In this document: positions 9,448 through 18,706 of the stretch, piece after piece | Layout of the letters: each line of letters starts with the position of its first letter | How positions within the stretch are numbered: position 1 is the first letter of the stretch | Source of the DNA: Rhodoplanes sp963724735 | GTDB lineage: Bacteria > Pseudomonadota > Alphaproteobacteria > Rhizobiales > Xanthobacteraceae | NCBI GenBank assembly: GCA_963724735.1 | Contig: CAVRVX010000026.1 | Span: forward strand, 52,097 to 116,096 | Reading direction: 5' to 3' | Length of the DNA stretch: 64,000 bases | The notes under the pieces: generated by a model | Told to the model about the DNA's origin: nothing | The model's input: only the letters and a program-made list of their open reading frames with translations | The model's database searches: none | Made by a program: the position numbers and the translations under genes

Positions 9448-9734
9448 ACGAATGCCCGGGCGAGATTGGGAAGAATGACCGACTGGATGAACACGATGAT
9501 CAGGATGACGATCACCGGCGAGACATCGATGCCGCCGAGACTGGGCAGGAGCCGCCGGATCGGCGCCAATACGGGCTCGGTGATCCGGAACAGGAACTCG
9601 GTGATCATGGCGACCGCGCCGTGGCGCGTGTTGACGACGTTGAACGCGATCAGCCAGCTCAGCACCGCCGCGGCGATGAGAATGTAGACGTAGAGGGTCA
9701 GGAGATAACTGATGAAGCCTAGAAGTTCTACCAT
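9444..9734 (-). CDS. YggT family membrane protein
   Basis: A 96-residue inner-membrane protein with two hydrophobic blocks (about residues 5-30 and 70-92) separated by the family loop RITEPVLAPIRRLLPSLGGID. YggT proteins are linked to osmotic tolerance and membrane processes, but no biochemical role is assigned. First gene of the yggT-DUF167-folD operon. Confidence 0.92.
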   Translation of the reverse strand: MVELLGFISYLLTLYVYILIAAAVLSWLIAFNVVNTRHGAVAMITEFLFRITEPVLAPIRRLLPSLGGIDVSPVIVILIIVFIQSVILPNLARAFV

Positions 9735-9944
9735 GGCGGACTCTCAGGAACGGGTTTACCGAGATGTACCGGTCCCGCCGCGGTGCGGCAAGCGGCTAGA
9801 TGTTGCAGCGCGCCCGCTCAGAGATGGCGCCACTCCCGGCGACGCTGCTTCGGGAAAGATCGAACCTGCATCGTTGCGGATTCTCGCAGGGGGACGCCTT
9901 CGATGCTTCGAACCGAGGCGCCGCTAATACGAGGACGCACCTGA

Positions 9945-10829
9945 ATGGGCGAAAGCGAAATCGATGCGGTCCGGGCGCTACTGAGCGAGAAGCCGAGACC
10001 GGTCGGATGGACGGACCGGCGCCAGCGCCTCGACGAGGTCGGCGCGGTCTGGCCGGTCGCCGAGGACGTCAAGCTCGACGCCGTCGAATTCGGCGGCGTG
10101 CCCGGCGAGTGGTCGATCGTGCCCGGGAGCAATCCCGCGCGCGTGCTGATGTACTTTCATGGCGGCGGCTATTGCTCCGGTTCGATCGTGAGCCATCGCC
10201 GGATGGTGACCGAGGCGGGCCGCGCCGCCGGCGTGCGGACTCTGGCGGTCGGTTACCGGCTTGCGCCGGAGCATCCATTCCCGGCCGCGCTGGAGGATGC
10301 AGCGGCTGCGTGGCGCTTCGTCCGCGAGCAGGGAGTCGCCGCCGAACACATCGCCGTCGGGGGAGACAGCGCGGGCGGCGGGCTCACGGTGGCGTTGCTT
10401 ACTCGGCTGCGCGCGGCTGGAGAGGAGTTGCCCGGCTGCGCTTGGCTGGTGTCGCCCTGGACGGACCTGACCATGTCCGGATCGACGCTCGCCACCAAGG
10501 ATTCGGTCGATCCGCTGATCCACAAAGCCTATCTCGAAGAACTCGCGGCTGCCTACGTTCCCGCCGGGATGGACCGGAGGGACCCGCGCTTCTCCGTTCT
10601 CTACGCCGACCTCAGGGGTCTACCGCCGATCCTCATCCAGGCTGGTTCGGACGAGACGCTGCTCGACGACGCGACCCGCTTCGCCGCCGCGGCGGGGGCC
10701 GCCGACGTCTCCGTCACGCTCGAGATTTGGCCGCACATGATTCATGCCTGGCAGCTGTGGAATGCGCGGCTGGAGCCGGGGCGCCGCGCGCTCCAGAGCG
10801 CAGGCGCATTCCTGCAACGACACCTCTGA
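9945..10829 (+). CDS. Alpha/beta hydrolase, hormone-sensitive-lipase-like esterase
   Basis: A carboxylesterase of the HSL/family IV group. The oxyanion motif HGGGYCSG and the nucleophile elbow GDSAGGG are present. The remaining triad residues are the Asp in GSDETLLDD and the His in HMIHAW. Length is 294 residues, typical for the family. GAGG at 9931-9934 precedes ATG 9945. Substrate unknown; short-chain acyl esters are usual for the family. It converges on the alcohol dehydrogenase gene. Confidence 0.9.
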   Translation: MGESEIDAVRALLSEKPRPVGWTDRRQRLDEVGAVWPVAEDVKLDAVEFGGVPGEWSIVPGSNPARVLMYFHGGGYCSGSIVSHRRMVTEAGRAAGVRTLAVGYRLAPEHPFPAALEDAAAAWRFVREQGVAAEHIAVGGDSAGGGLTVALLTRLRAAGEELPGCAWLVSPWTDLTMSGSTLATKDSVDPLIHKAYLEELAAAYVPAGMDRRDPRFSVLYADLRGLPPILIQAGSDETLLDDATRFAAAAGAADVSVTLEIWPHMIHAWQLWNARLEPGRRALQSAGAFLQRHL

Positions 10830-10846
10830 TCGCCGGAACCTTCCCG

Positions 10847-11974
10847 TCAGCCGAACACGACGATCTGCCGAACCGCCTCGCCTTTCTGCAGGCGGTCGAA
10901 GCCCGCGTTGATGTCGTCGAGCCGCAGGCGGTCGGTGAGCAGCCGGTCGATCGGAAGCCGGCCGCGCCGAAACAGCCCGAGATAGCGCGGCAAATCGCGC
11001 GACGGCACCGAGGTCCCGATATAGCTGCCCTTCAGGGTGCGCTCTTCGGCGACGAGGCTGACCGCCGGGACCGGCAGCACGGCGTCGGGCGGCGGCAGGC
11101 CCGCGGTCACTGTCGTCCCGCCGCGCCGCGTGATGCGATAGGCGAGGTCGAGCGCTTTCACCGAGCCGGCCATTTCCAGCGCGAAATCGACCCCGCCGCG
11201 CGTCGCTTCCCGTATCTTGTCCACCGCGTCAGCGTCGCCCGCATTGAATTGGTCGGTTGCGCCAAGCTGACCGGCAAGCCCGAGCTTCGCCGCCGAGAGA
11301 TCGACGGCGACGATGCGCTCCGCGCCCGCCGCGATCGCACCGAGCAGCGCCGCCAACCCGACCCCGCCGAGCCCGACAATGGCGACGGTCGAGCCCGCCG
11401 TCACGCGCGCGGTATTGACGACCGCGCCGACGCCGGTCAGGACCGCGCAGCCGAACAGAGCCGCGTTGTCGAGGGGCAGGTCGGGATCGATCTTCACGAG
11501 CGACCGGCGCGAGACGGTCGCGTATTCGGCAAAACACGACACGCCGAGATGATGGTTGATCGGGACGCCGTTGCGGGTGATGCGCCGGGTGCCGGACAAC
11601 AGCGTTCCCTTGCCGTTGGCGACGGCGGCCGGCTCGCACAAAGCAGGCCGCCCGGTCGCGCACGGCTCGCAATGTCCGCAGCTCGGCACGAAGACGAGCA
11701 CGGCGTGGTCCCCTTTTTTCAGGTCGTCGACGCCCTCGCCGGGCTCTTCGACGATCGCCGCGGCTTCATGGCCGAGCGCCATCGGCGTCGGGCGCGGCCG
11801 ATTGCCGTCGATCACCGAAAGGTCCGAATGACAGAGGCCGGCGGCGGCGATCTTGACCAATACTTCGCCCGGACCCGGCGGGGCGAGTTCGACCTCGCTG
11901 ATCGTCAACGGCTTTGATTCTGAATAAGGCGGCGAGCGGCCCATCTCTTCGAGGATGGCGGCGCGAATCTTCAT
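10847..11974 (-). CDS. Zinc-dependent alcohol dehydrogenase (class III-like MDR)
   Basis: A medium-chain dehydrogenase of 375 residues. Catalytic zinc ligands are visible in GLCHSD, GHEAA and FGCAVLTG, and the structural zinc loop as CGHCEPCATGRPALC. The Rossmann motif VGLGGVGLAALLGA is followed by VAVDLS, whose Asp favours NAD over NADP. Substrate is not evident. It lies 10 bases from livF on the same strand and may be the last gene of that operon, which could mean it handles a product derived from the transported compound; this is inference. Confidence 0.88.
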   Translation of the reverse strand: MKIRAAILEEMGRSPPYSESKPLTISEVELAPPGPGEVLVKIAAAGLCHSDLSVIDGNRPRPTPMALGHEAAAIVEEPGEGVDDLKKGDHAVLVFVPSCGHCEPCATGRPALCEPAAVANGKGTLLSGTRRITRNGVPINHHLGVSCFAEYATVSRRSLVKIDPDLPLDNAALFGCAVLTGVGAVVNTARVTAGSTVAIVGLGGVGLAALLGAIAAGAERIVAVDLSAAKLGLAGQLGATDQFNAGDADAVDKIREATRGGVDFALEMAGSVKALDLAYRITRRGGTTVTAGLPPPDAVLPVPAVSLVAEERTLKGSYIGTSVPSRDLPRYLGLFRRGRLPIDRLLTDRLRLDDINAGFDRLQKGEAVRQIVVFG

Positions 11975-11984
11975 GGCGAAATCC

Positions 11985-12650
11985 TCACACGTTGGCGTCG
12001 GCGCTCGTCACCACGCCGCGTTCGATAACGTACAAGACATCGATCAGATCGGCGGAGTGGACATAATCGGACTCCGACAGCAGCACCGAAATTCCGGTCG
12101 CGCGCAAGGCGGCGATCGCCTCCACGATGCGGCGCGCCAGCGCGGGCGCCACGCCCTCGAACGGCTCGTCGCACAAGAGCAGACGCCGGCCGCAGGTCAA
12201 GGCGCGCGCGAGCGCGACCAGCTTCTGCTGCCCGCCGGAGAGCTGCGCGGCGCGGCGCGGGGCAAAGTCGCGGACCTCGGGCAGGATGGCATAGACGAAG
12301 TCGAGCCGATCCTTGATCGCCGGTTCGTTATTCGCCCAGGCGGGCAGGAGGACGTTTTCCTCGACCGTAAGTTCCGGCACGAGGCGGCGGTCCTCGGGCA
12401 TGTAGCCGATGCCGAGCCCCGCGCGCGCCTGCGGCGCGACCGAGCGCAGGTCGCGGTCGAGGAACATCATCGTCCCCGAGCGCACCGCCAGCAGGCCCAT
12501 GATCGCGCGCATCAGCGTCGTCTTGCCCGCGCCGTTGCGGCCGATCAGGCCGACGAACCTGCTCTGTTCGATCGTGAGCGCGACGTCGTTGAGCACCGGG
12601 GAGCCGGCGATATCGACATGGAGCCCGCGCAGGTCGAGCGTCGCGCTCAT
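11985..12650 (-). CDS. livF: Branched-chain amino acid ABC transporter ATPase
   Basis: The smaller of two cytoplasmic ATPases powering uptake through LivHM. Walker A is GRNGAGKTT, the signature LSGGQQK, and Walker B LLLCDEPFEG; the GYMPEDRRLVPELTVEENV segment is typical of LivF. The ATG overlaps the livG stop by four bases (ATGA), so the two are translationally coupled. Confidence 0.92.
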   Translation of the reverse strand: MSATLDLRGLHVDIAGSPVLNDVALTIEQSRFVGLIGRNGAGKTTLMRAIMGLLAVRSGTMMFLDRDLRSVAPQARAGLGIGYMPEDRRLVPELTVEENVLLPAWANNEPAIKDRLDFVYAILPEVRDFAPRRAAQLSGGQQKLVALARALTCGRRLLLCDEPFEGVAPALARRIVEAIAALRATGISVLLSESDYVHSADLIDVLYVIERGVVTSADANV

Positions 12651-13423
12651 GCGCGTCCCCTTTCCCGTCGGTGCAACTCGGTCCCGACGACGAAGCGGCG
12701 CACGTCGGCGTCGACGAAGACCCGCGCCGGTTCGCCATCGGCGATGACGCGGCCGTCATAGAAGGCGATCACGCGCTCGGCATAGCGTTCGACGATCTCC
12801 ATGTCGTGTTCGATGAACAGCACGGTCGCCTCGGCGGCGCGCACGGCGTCGAGGACGAGATCCATCAGCGGAAACTTCTCGTCGGCGCTGATGCCGCTGG
12901 TCGGTTCGTCGAGCAACAACACCGCCGATTGGCCGATCATCGCAAGCGCGATGTCGAGCAGTTTGCGCTGTCCCTGCGGCAGCTCGGTCGTCTTGCGATG
13001 GGCCAGTGCGCCGAGGCCGGCGCGGTCGAGAATTCGGTCGGCCTCCTCGATCTGCTTGCGCGTTCGCAACTGCGCGAGCGGCGAGGGAAAAGCGCCCGCC
13101 GCGGCGGCGAGCGCCACCAGGACATTGTCGCGCACCGACAGATTGGGGAAAAGCTGCGCCACCTGGAACGAGCGGCGGATGCCGAGCCGCGTCACCTCGC
13201 GCGGCGCAAGACGCGTGATATCGACGCCGCGAAAGAAGATCGACCCGTCGTCCGGCTTGAGATAACCGGTCACGATATTGACGAAGGTGGTCTTGCCGGC
13301 CCCGTTCGAGCCGATGATTCCCACCGTTTCGCGCGGCCGGATTTCGACCGAGACGTTATCGGCCGCGGTCACGGCGCCGAACCGCTTGACGAGCCCGCGC
13401 GCGGAGATCAGGGACCCGCTCAT
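12647..13423 (-). CDS. livG: Branched-chain amino acid ABC transporter ATPase
   Basis: The larger LivG-type ATPase, 258 residues from ATG 13423. Walker A GSNGAGKTT, the signature region LPQGQRK (replacing LSGGQ), Walker B VLLLDEPTSG, and the LivG-specific C-terminal FIEHDMEIVERYAERVIAFYDG, here described in parts as IEHDMEIV and FYDGRVIADG. The same frame stays open far upstream over livM, but that extension is antisense noise in another frame. Overlaps livM's stop and livF's start by four bases each. Confidence 0.92.
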   Translation of the reverse strand: MSGSLISARGLVKRFGAVTAADNVSVEIRPRETVGIIGSNGAGKTTFVNIVTGYLKPDDGSIFFRGVDITRLAPREVTRLGIRRSFQVAQLFPNLSVRDNVLVALAAAAGAFPSPLAQLRTRKQIEEADRILDRAGLGALAHRKTTELPQGQRKLLDIALAMIGQSAVLLLDEPTSGISADEKFPLMDLVLDAVRAAEATVLFIEHDMEIVERYAERVIAFYDGRVIADGEPARVFVDADVRRFVVGTELHRRERGRA

Positions 13424-14361
13424 CGCGCGTCTCCCGCGCGTTCGCGAGAAAACAGCGACCACAAGCCGGACGGCAGGAACAGGATGACGGCGAGCATGGA
13501 AAGGCCCACCACCATCTGCCAGGTGTAAGGCGAATACTCCAGCGCGAAGCTGCGGATCGCTTCGAAGATCGTCATTCCGAGCAACGGCGCGGCGACATGC
13601 CCGGTGCCGGACAGGATGGCGACGAACACGAATTCGCCGGACGTCGTCCAATAGGCGAGCTCGGGATCGATATGTCCCGCCGCCAATGCGACCAGAGCGC
13701 CGCCGAGCCCCGCCATCGCGGCGCCGATCACATAGACGAGGTGCAGCACCCGCGTGACCGAGGCGCCGAGATATTCGACGCGGATCTCGTTGGTGAGGAT
13801 CGCTTGGCTGATGACGCCGGCATGCGAGCCGACGAAACGCTGCAACGCCATGGCCGATCCGCAGGCGAGGACCGCCGTCGTCATATAGAGAAGCAGGCGG
13901 CTTTGCTGCACGCCGACCTTGAAGCCGAAAAAGCTCGGGGGCGACAGATTGAAGCCGTCGGTCGAGCCGAGCGCAGCCGACCGCACGAGGATTCCGTATA
14001 GGATCATCGACAGAGCGAGGCTCAGCATCGCGAAGAAGATCTCGCGGTAGCGGGCCATCACGAAGCCGAGCACGAAGCCCGTCGCGGCGGCGACCGCGGC
14101 GCCGAGCAGGGCGAGCAGGATCGCATCGGTCACGCCGAGGAAATTCGCCGCGAGTCCGGCCGCATAGGCGCCGAGCCCATAGAACAATCCCTGGCCGAAC
14201 GAGACGAGGCCGGCCCGCATCATGATCACGAGGCCGAGCACCACCAGCGCCTTGGCGAAGGCGACCGTGAGCATGAAGACGGCCCAGGACGGCAGAAATG
14301 GACCGATGGCGAGCAGCGCCACCAACGCGACGCACAGCGCCGGCACGGTTCCCCATCGCAT
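13420..14361 (-). CDS. livM: Branched-chain amino acid ABC transporter permease
   Basis: A 313-residue permease with about nine hydrophobic segments. The LivM-type cytoplasmic coupling region is seen around ILTNEIRVEYLGA. Partner of LivH in forming the membrane channel. The start at 14361 is four bases from the livH stop. Confidence 0.9.
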   Translation of the reverse strand: MRWGTVPALCVALVALLAIGPFLPSWAVFMLTVAFAKALVVLGLVIMMRAGLVSFGQGLFYGLGAYAAGLAANFLGVTDAILLALLGAAVAAATGFVLGFVMARYREIFFAMLSLALSMILYGILVRSAALGSTDGFNLSPPSFFGFKVGVQQSRLLLYMTTAVLACGSAMALQRFVGSHAGVISQAILTNEIRVEYLGASVTRVLHLVYVIGAAMAGLGGALVALAAGHIDPELAYWTTSGEFVFVAILSGTGHVAAPLLGMTIFEAIRSFALEYSPYTWQMVVGLSMLAVILFLPSGLWSLFSRERAGDAR

Positions 14362-14364
14362 GAT

Positions 14365-15261
14365 CTAAATCTTTCGCGGCGCGGCGCGGCCGAACAGGCC
14401 TTGCGGGCGCACCGCAAGAACCGCCGCCATCACCGCATAGATGACAAACAGCTCCACCTCCGGCCAGAGGTGAACCGCGAGCGCGCGCGCAAGCCCCACG
14501 ATCAGCGCGCCGAGCGCCGCTCCCTCGACGCTGCCGAGCCCGCCGATCACGCTGACAGCGAAGGCGAGCACGATCACGTCGACGCCGACCCCCGGCGCGA
14601 CCGAGATCGCCGGCGCGGTCACCGCGCCGCCCAGCGCGCCGAGCACCGCGCCGACGACAAAGGTCGCCGTGAACATGCGGCCGACATTCACGCCCATGGC
14701 GGTCGACATCTCGCGATCGTGGATCACCGCGATCAGCAGCTTGCCGCGCCGGGTGAAATTGAGCGCCCAGAAAGCGAGGCCGCCGATCACGAGCGCGAGC
14801 GCCAGCAGCGCAAAGTCGTAGGTCGCAAAGGCGATGCCGCCGATCGACACGCGTCCGAGCAGTTCATAGGGCTGCGGCGCGAAATAGGGATCGACGCCCC
14901 AGACCAGCTTGATGACGTCTTCAAGCACCAAGAAGGCCGAGTAGGTGACGAGCACGAGGATGACTTCGTCACGCCCATACAGCGGGCGCAGCAGGCCGCG
15001 CTCGATCAGAAAGCCGGCGAGAGCGCCGACGCTGACGCCGGCGACAAAGAGAACCAGGTAAGAGCCGGCGACAGGATAAGAGCCGGCGAGATAAGCGCCG
15101 ATCGCGGAGGACGCCGCATAGGCGCCGAGCGCATAGAAGCTGCCATGCGCGATATTGAGGATCTTCATCACGCCGTAGGTGAGCGTGAGGCCCAAGGACA
15201 CGATGAACAGCCACGAAAAATAGGTCGTGCCGTCGACGAGGATGGCGGAAAGCTTTTGCAT
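14365..15261 (-). CDS. livH: Branched-chain amino acid ABC transporter permease
   Basis: A 298-residue permease with about eight membrane segments. Conserved LivH motifs include MKILNIAHGSFYALGAY and SVIGGLGSVEGAALGALIVG. Together with LivM it forms the transmembrane path. About 240 bases without a recognisable gene separate it from livK. Confidence 0.92.
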   Translation of the reverse strand: MQKLSAILVDGTTYFSWLFIVSLGLTLTYGVMKILNIAHGSFYALGAYAASSAIGAYLAGSYPVAGSYLVLFVAGVSVGALAGFLIERGLLRPLYGRDEVILVLVTYSAFLVLEDVIKLVWGVDPYFAPQPYELLGRVSIGGIAFATYDFALLALALVIGGLAFWALNFTRRGKLLIAVIHDREMSTAMGVNVGRMFTATFVVGAVLGALGGAVTAPAISVAPGVGVDVIVLAFAVSVIGGLGSVEGAALGALIVGLARALAVHLWPEVELFVIYAVMAAVLAVRPQGLFGRAAPRKI

Positions 15262-15499
15262 CGTCAGCCCTGCGCAGGGGCAGTCGCGCGCGGCGCGGCC
15301 GCCGCAGCAGCACGCGAGCCAAAAAATCCGGCGTTGGCGGCGAGGGTGATCGCCATCGACAGGTGCAGCGGTTTTGATAGGCCGATCGGCGCGGAGGAGG
15401 CCGAAGCAAGGCGAACGAAGAAGCGTTGGTCGGCGCTCGGCCGGCGGCCGTGTATCGGTCTGCGTCCGAGCTCCGGCATGGGCGGCGCAGGCGTCCGCA

Positions 15500-16792
15500 T
15501 CACGGACACTTTGCGCCCTTGAAGCCTCCCTTGATCCACTCTTCGCTCTTGACCCCTTCCGGCGGATTGACGCAGTCGGCCGGATACACGATGACGTCGG
15601 TCAGGGTCGGTTGGCCGCTCGCGGGGTCGAACTTGAAGCGTCCATAGCCGGTCGATTGAACCGCCTGGTGCCCCTTGCCGATCTTCATGTCCACCTGGCC
15701 GCTCGGCGTCTCATAGCTGAGAATCTCGAACGCTGCGATGACGGCTTCATCGCCCGGACGCTCCGGCTTCCCGGCCGCCGCCTTCTCGGTCGCCGCCTTC
15801 AGGCCGAGGATCGCTTGCGCCATCTTGTACGAGGGATAGGTGGGCGGCGTGCCGTAGCGGTCCGTATAGGCGGTGCGGAACCAGCGATTGAGCGCGGTGT
15901 CGGGCGCGAACACGCCGTGCGGGCCGCGCCCGCCGATGATCGTGCCGTTGGGAATTTGCGTCGCCAGCCGGTACATCGCGGTCTCGCCGCAGGTCAGGAC
16001 GACGTTGCGATCCTCGAACAGGCCGCGCGCCTTTCCTTGCAGCGCCAGCGCTTCCATGTCGCCGCCCCAGAAGCTCGAATGCACCGCGTCGGGCTTGTCG
16101 ACGAGCAAGGCGGAAATCTCCGCGCCGTATTGACCGGCCAGCAGCTTCGGAAACTGCTCGGTGGTGATCTTGATGCCCGGCTTGAGCGCCTCCATCGAAG
16201 CCTTGAAGTCGTTCCAGGAGTCCTGGCCCCAGGCGTAGTTCTGATTGATGCCGGCGATGCTCTTGGTGGTGGGGGCGCGCGCAAGCACATATCGCGCGGC
16301 CGCGACGTTATCCATGGTCGCGGTGGGGCCGGTGCGGAACAGATATTTGTAGCTCGCGTCCTCGAACACGCGCGGCGTGCCGCAGTCGAAGAAGATGGTG
16401 ATCTTCTTCAGCTCGTCGGCGAGCGGCGCGATCGCGAGGCAGTCGCCGGACGAGATGTAGCCGATCACCGCGTCGACGTTCTGCCGCTGCACCAGGTTGC
16501 GATATTCGGTGACTTGCTTCGTCGTGCCGCCCGCCTCGTCGACGATGACCGTTTCGATCGGGGCGCCGTTGATGCCCTTCTTGTCGTAGGGGGCCGGAAG
16601 CGTCCCGGCATTGAGCGCTTCGATCACCAGCTCGCCGGCATTGCGCGCCGGGACCCCGAAGGGGCCGGCGGCCGCTCCCGACAGGAAGGTCACGATGCCG
16701 AGCTTGTAGGGGGCCTGCTGGGCCGCCACCGGGCTCGCGGCGATCATGGCCGCCGTAGCCAACGCCAAGCCGAGAGGACGCGCGAGATTCAT
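15500..16792 (-). CDS. livK: ABC transporter substrate-binding protein, LivK type
   Basis: Periplasmic binding protein delivering ligand to LivHMGF. ATG 16792 begins a signal peptide ending near SPVAAQQAP, and GGGGAGG lies about six bases upstream, so the start is firm; the longer open frame to 16933 is ignored. A periplasmic type-1 fold is indicated by YKLGIVTFLSG, VIGYISSGDCLAIAPLADE and FFDCGTPRVFED. The ligand may be an amino acid, amide or aromatic compound; LivK paralogues vary widely. It leads the operon. Confidence 0.9.
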   Translation of the reverse strand: MNLARPLGLALATAAMIAASPVAAQQAPYKLGIVTFLSGAAAGPFGVPARNAGELVIEALNAGTLPAPYDKKGINGAPIETVIVDEAGGTTKQVTEYRNLVQRQNVDAVIGYISSGDCLAIAPLADELKKITIFFDCGTPRVFEDASYKYLFRTGPTATMDNVAAARYVLARAPTTKSIAGINQNYAWGQDSWNDFKASMEALKPGIKITTEQFPKLLAGQYGAEISALLVDKPDAVHSSFWGGDMEALALQGKARGLFEDRNVVLTCGETAMYRLATQIPNGTIIGGRGPHGVFAPDTALNRWFRTAYTDRYGTPPTYPSYKMAQAILGLKAATEKAAAGKPERPGDEAVIAAFEILSYETPSGQVDMKIGKGHQAVQSTGYGRFKFDPASGQPTLTDVIVYPADCVNPPEGVKSEEWIKGGFKGAKCP

Positions 16793-17005
16793 CAAAGTAC
16801 CTCCCCAGTATCCGCTCGCTTTTACATCGCGCCGTAAGACGGACGAGACGCGAGCAGGTTGTATTTTGAGCGCCTGTTCAGCGCTGCGCGTCGTTTCAAT
16901 CGCTTGAACGCGCGCACACCGGTCATAGTGCATTGATGCGCTCTGCGGTCAACAGGCGAAGGGCGAAGCGCAACGCGCCGCGCGACGAGGGTGCTCAATT
17001 CAGAG

Positions 17006-18457
17006 TCACCAATTCACCGAAACGTATTGCGTCTCCAGAAATTCCATCAGGCCTTCGTGCGCGCCCTCGCGCCCGAGCCCGCTCTGCTTCATGCCGCCGA
17101 AGGGCGCTGCGGGATCGGAAACGAGTTCGCGATTGAGGCCGACCATGCCGAAATCGAGCTTCTCCGACACGCGCATGCCGCGGCTCAGGTCCTGCGTATA
17201 GACATAGGCGATGAGGCCGTATTCGGTGTCGTTCGCCCGCCGCACCGCCTCTTCTTCGGACGTGAAGGTCTGGATCGACGCGACGGGGCCGAAAATCTCT
17301 TCGCGCAGCATGGCCGCATTGTCGGGCACGCGGGTCAGCACCGTCGCGGGATAGAAGAAGCCCTTGCCGGTGGGCGGGTTTGCCCCGACGAGCGCCTTGG
17401 CGCCCTTGGCGGTCGCGTCCTCGACGAGATGCTTGACCTTGTCGCGGGTATCGGCGTTGACCAGCGGGCCGAGCGCGACGCCGTCCTCGAGGCCGTTCCC
17501 CATCTTCAACGCGCCCATGCGAGCGGCGAGCTTCTCCGCAAAGGCGTCGTGCACCTTCTCGTGCACATAGAAGCGGTTCGCCGCGGTGCAGGCCTCGCCC
17601 ATGTTGCGCATCTTGGCGATCATCGCGCCTTCGATCGCCGCGTCGATGTCGGCGTCCTCGAACACGATGAACGGCGCGTTGCCGCCGAGCTCCATCGCCG
17701 GCTTGATCACGCTGTCGGCCGCCTCGTGCAGAAGCTTGCGCCCGACCTCGGTCGAGCCGGTGAACGACACGACGCGCACGCGCGGATCGTGCAGCATGGC
17801 GCTCACCACCGGACCGGAGCGGCGCGACGGGATGACATTGACGACGCCCGGCGGCACGCCCGCCTCCTCCAGGATCGGCATCAGCGCGAGCATGGTCAGC
17901 GGCGTCTCGGACGCGGGCTTGAGCACGCAGGGGCAGCCGGCGGCGAGCGCCGGGCCGATCTTGCGCGTGGCCATCGCGGCCGGGAAATTCCACGGCGTCA
18001 CCAGCACGGCGACGCCCGCCGGCCGGTGCTGCACGACGACGCGCGCGCCCGAACCAGGCGCATTGTAGACTTGCCCGATATTGCGCACCGCCTCCTCGGC
18101 GAACCAGCGGAAGAACTCCGCGGCATAAGCGACCTCGCCGCGCGAATCCGGCAGCGCCTTGCCGTTCTCCAGCGTGATCAGGCGGGCGAGGCGCTCCGCC
18201 TGGGCAATGATCAACTCAAAGGCCTTGCGCAGGATTTCCGCGCGCTCGCGCGGTTTCTTGGCGGCCCAGCCGGGAAACGCGTCCGAGGCGGCGTCGATGG
18301 CCGCCTTCGCATCATCAATGCTCGCGCTTGCGACCGATGCGATCGCGTCCTCGGTGGCCGGATCGATCACGTCGAAACGCGACTGGTCGGAAGCCTTGCG
18401 CCATGTCCCGCCGATCCACAGGTCGGTCGGCACTCCGGCAAGAAGATTGTCGTACAT
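17006..18457 (-). CDS. gabD: NAD(P)-dependent succinate-semialdehyde dehydrogenase
   Basis: Aldehyde dehydrogenase family protein of about 483 residues. Motifs: LVTPWNFPAAMATRK, KPASETPLTMLAL, VSFTGSTEVGRKLL, catalytic Glu in MELGGNAPF, and catalytic Cys in NMGEACTAANRFYVH. The C-terminal PFGGMKQSGLGREG is typical of the SSADH/GabD branch, which oxidises succinate semialdehyde to succinate in GABA breakdown. Substrate is inferred from subfamily. ATG 18457 (MYDNLLAG) was preferred to an upstream start at 18487. It is divergent from the FkbM gene. Confidence 0.85.
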   Translation of the reverse strand: MYDNLLAGVPTDLWIGGTWRKASDQSRFDVIDPATEDAIASVASASIDDAKAAIDAASDAFPGWAAKKPRERAEILRKAFELIIAQAERLARLITLENGKALPDSRGEVAYAAEFFRWFAEEAVRNIGQVYNAPGSGARVVVQHRPAGVAVLVTPWNFPAAMATRKIGPALAAGCPCVLKPASETPLTMLALMPILEEAGVPPGVVNVIPSRRSGPVVSAMLHDPRVRVVSFTGSTEVGRKLLHEAADSVIKPAMELGGNAPFIVFEDADIDAAIEGAMIAKMRNMGEACTAANRFYVHEKVHDAFAEKLAARMGALKMGNGLEDGVALGPLVNADTRDKVKHLVEDATAKGAKALVGANPPTGKGFFYPATVLTRVPDNAAMLREEIFGPVASIQTFTSEEEAVRRANDTEYGLIAYVYTQDLSRGMRVSEKLDFGMVGLNRELVSDPAAPFGGMKQSGLGREGAHEGLMEFLETQYVSVNW

Positions 18458-18706
18458 GATGGCCCTGCAAATTGTTGCGCTTCGCAAGCCTGGGCGCGCT
18501 CACTGGGGAGGTCGATTTAATACCCGGCCTTATTGTTTGTCGATGTCTCCGCGCCCGCCAAGGAGGACAAAGCCGATGCTACCGTAGCGCCGAAGCGTAA
18601 GCCGGACGAAGCCCCGCTTCCACCGTGATGGAGGGTAGTCGAATATTGAGCTAATCCAATCCCCTGGTTTTGGCATGGCGCCTGTCCCGTCACAGGCCCG
18701 GTTGAG

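Noticed and set aside
9800..11917. A 700-codon plus-strand open frame across the esterase and alcohol dehydrogenase region
   Set aside because: It is antisense or out-of-frame to two genes with complete family motifs; its Arg/Ala-rich translation is a by-product of high GC.
15374..18520. Long plus-strand frames opposite livK and gabD
   Set aside because: Both are shadows of well-supported minus-strand genes and have no domain of their own.
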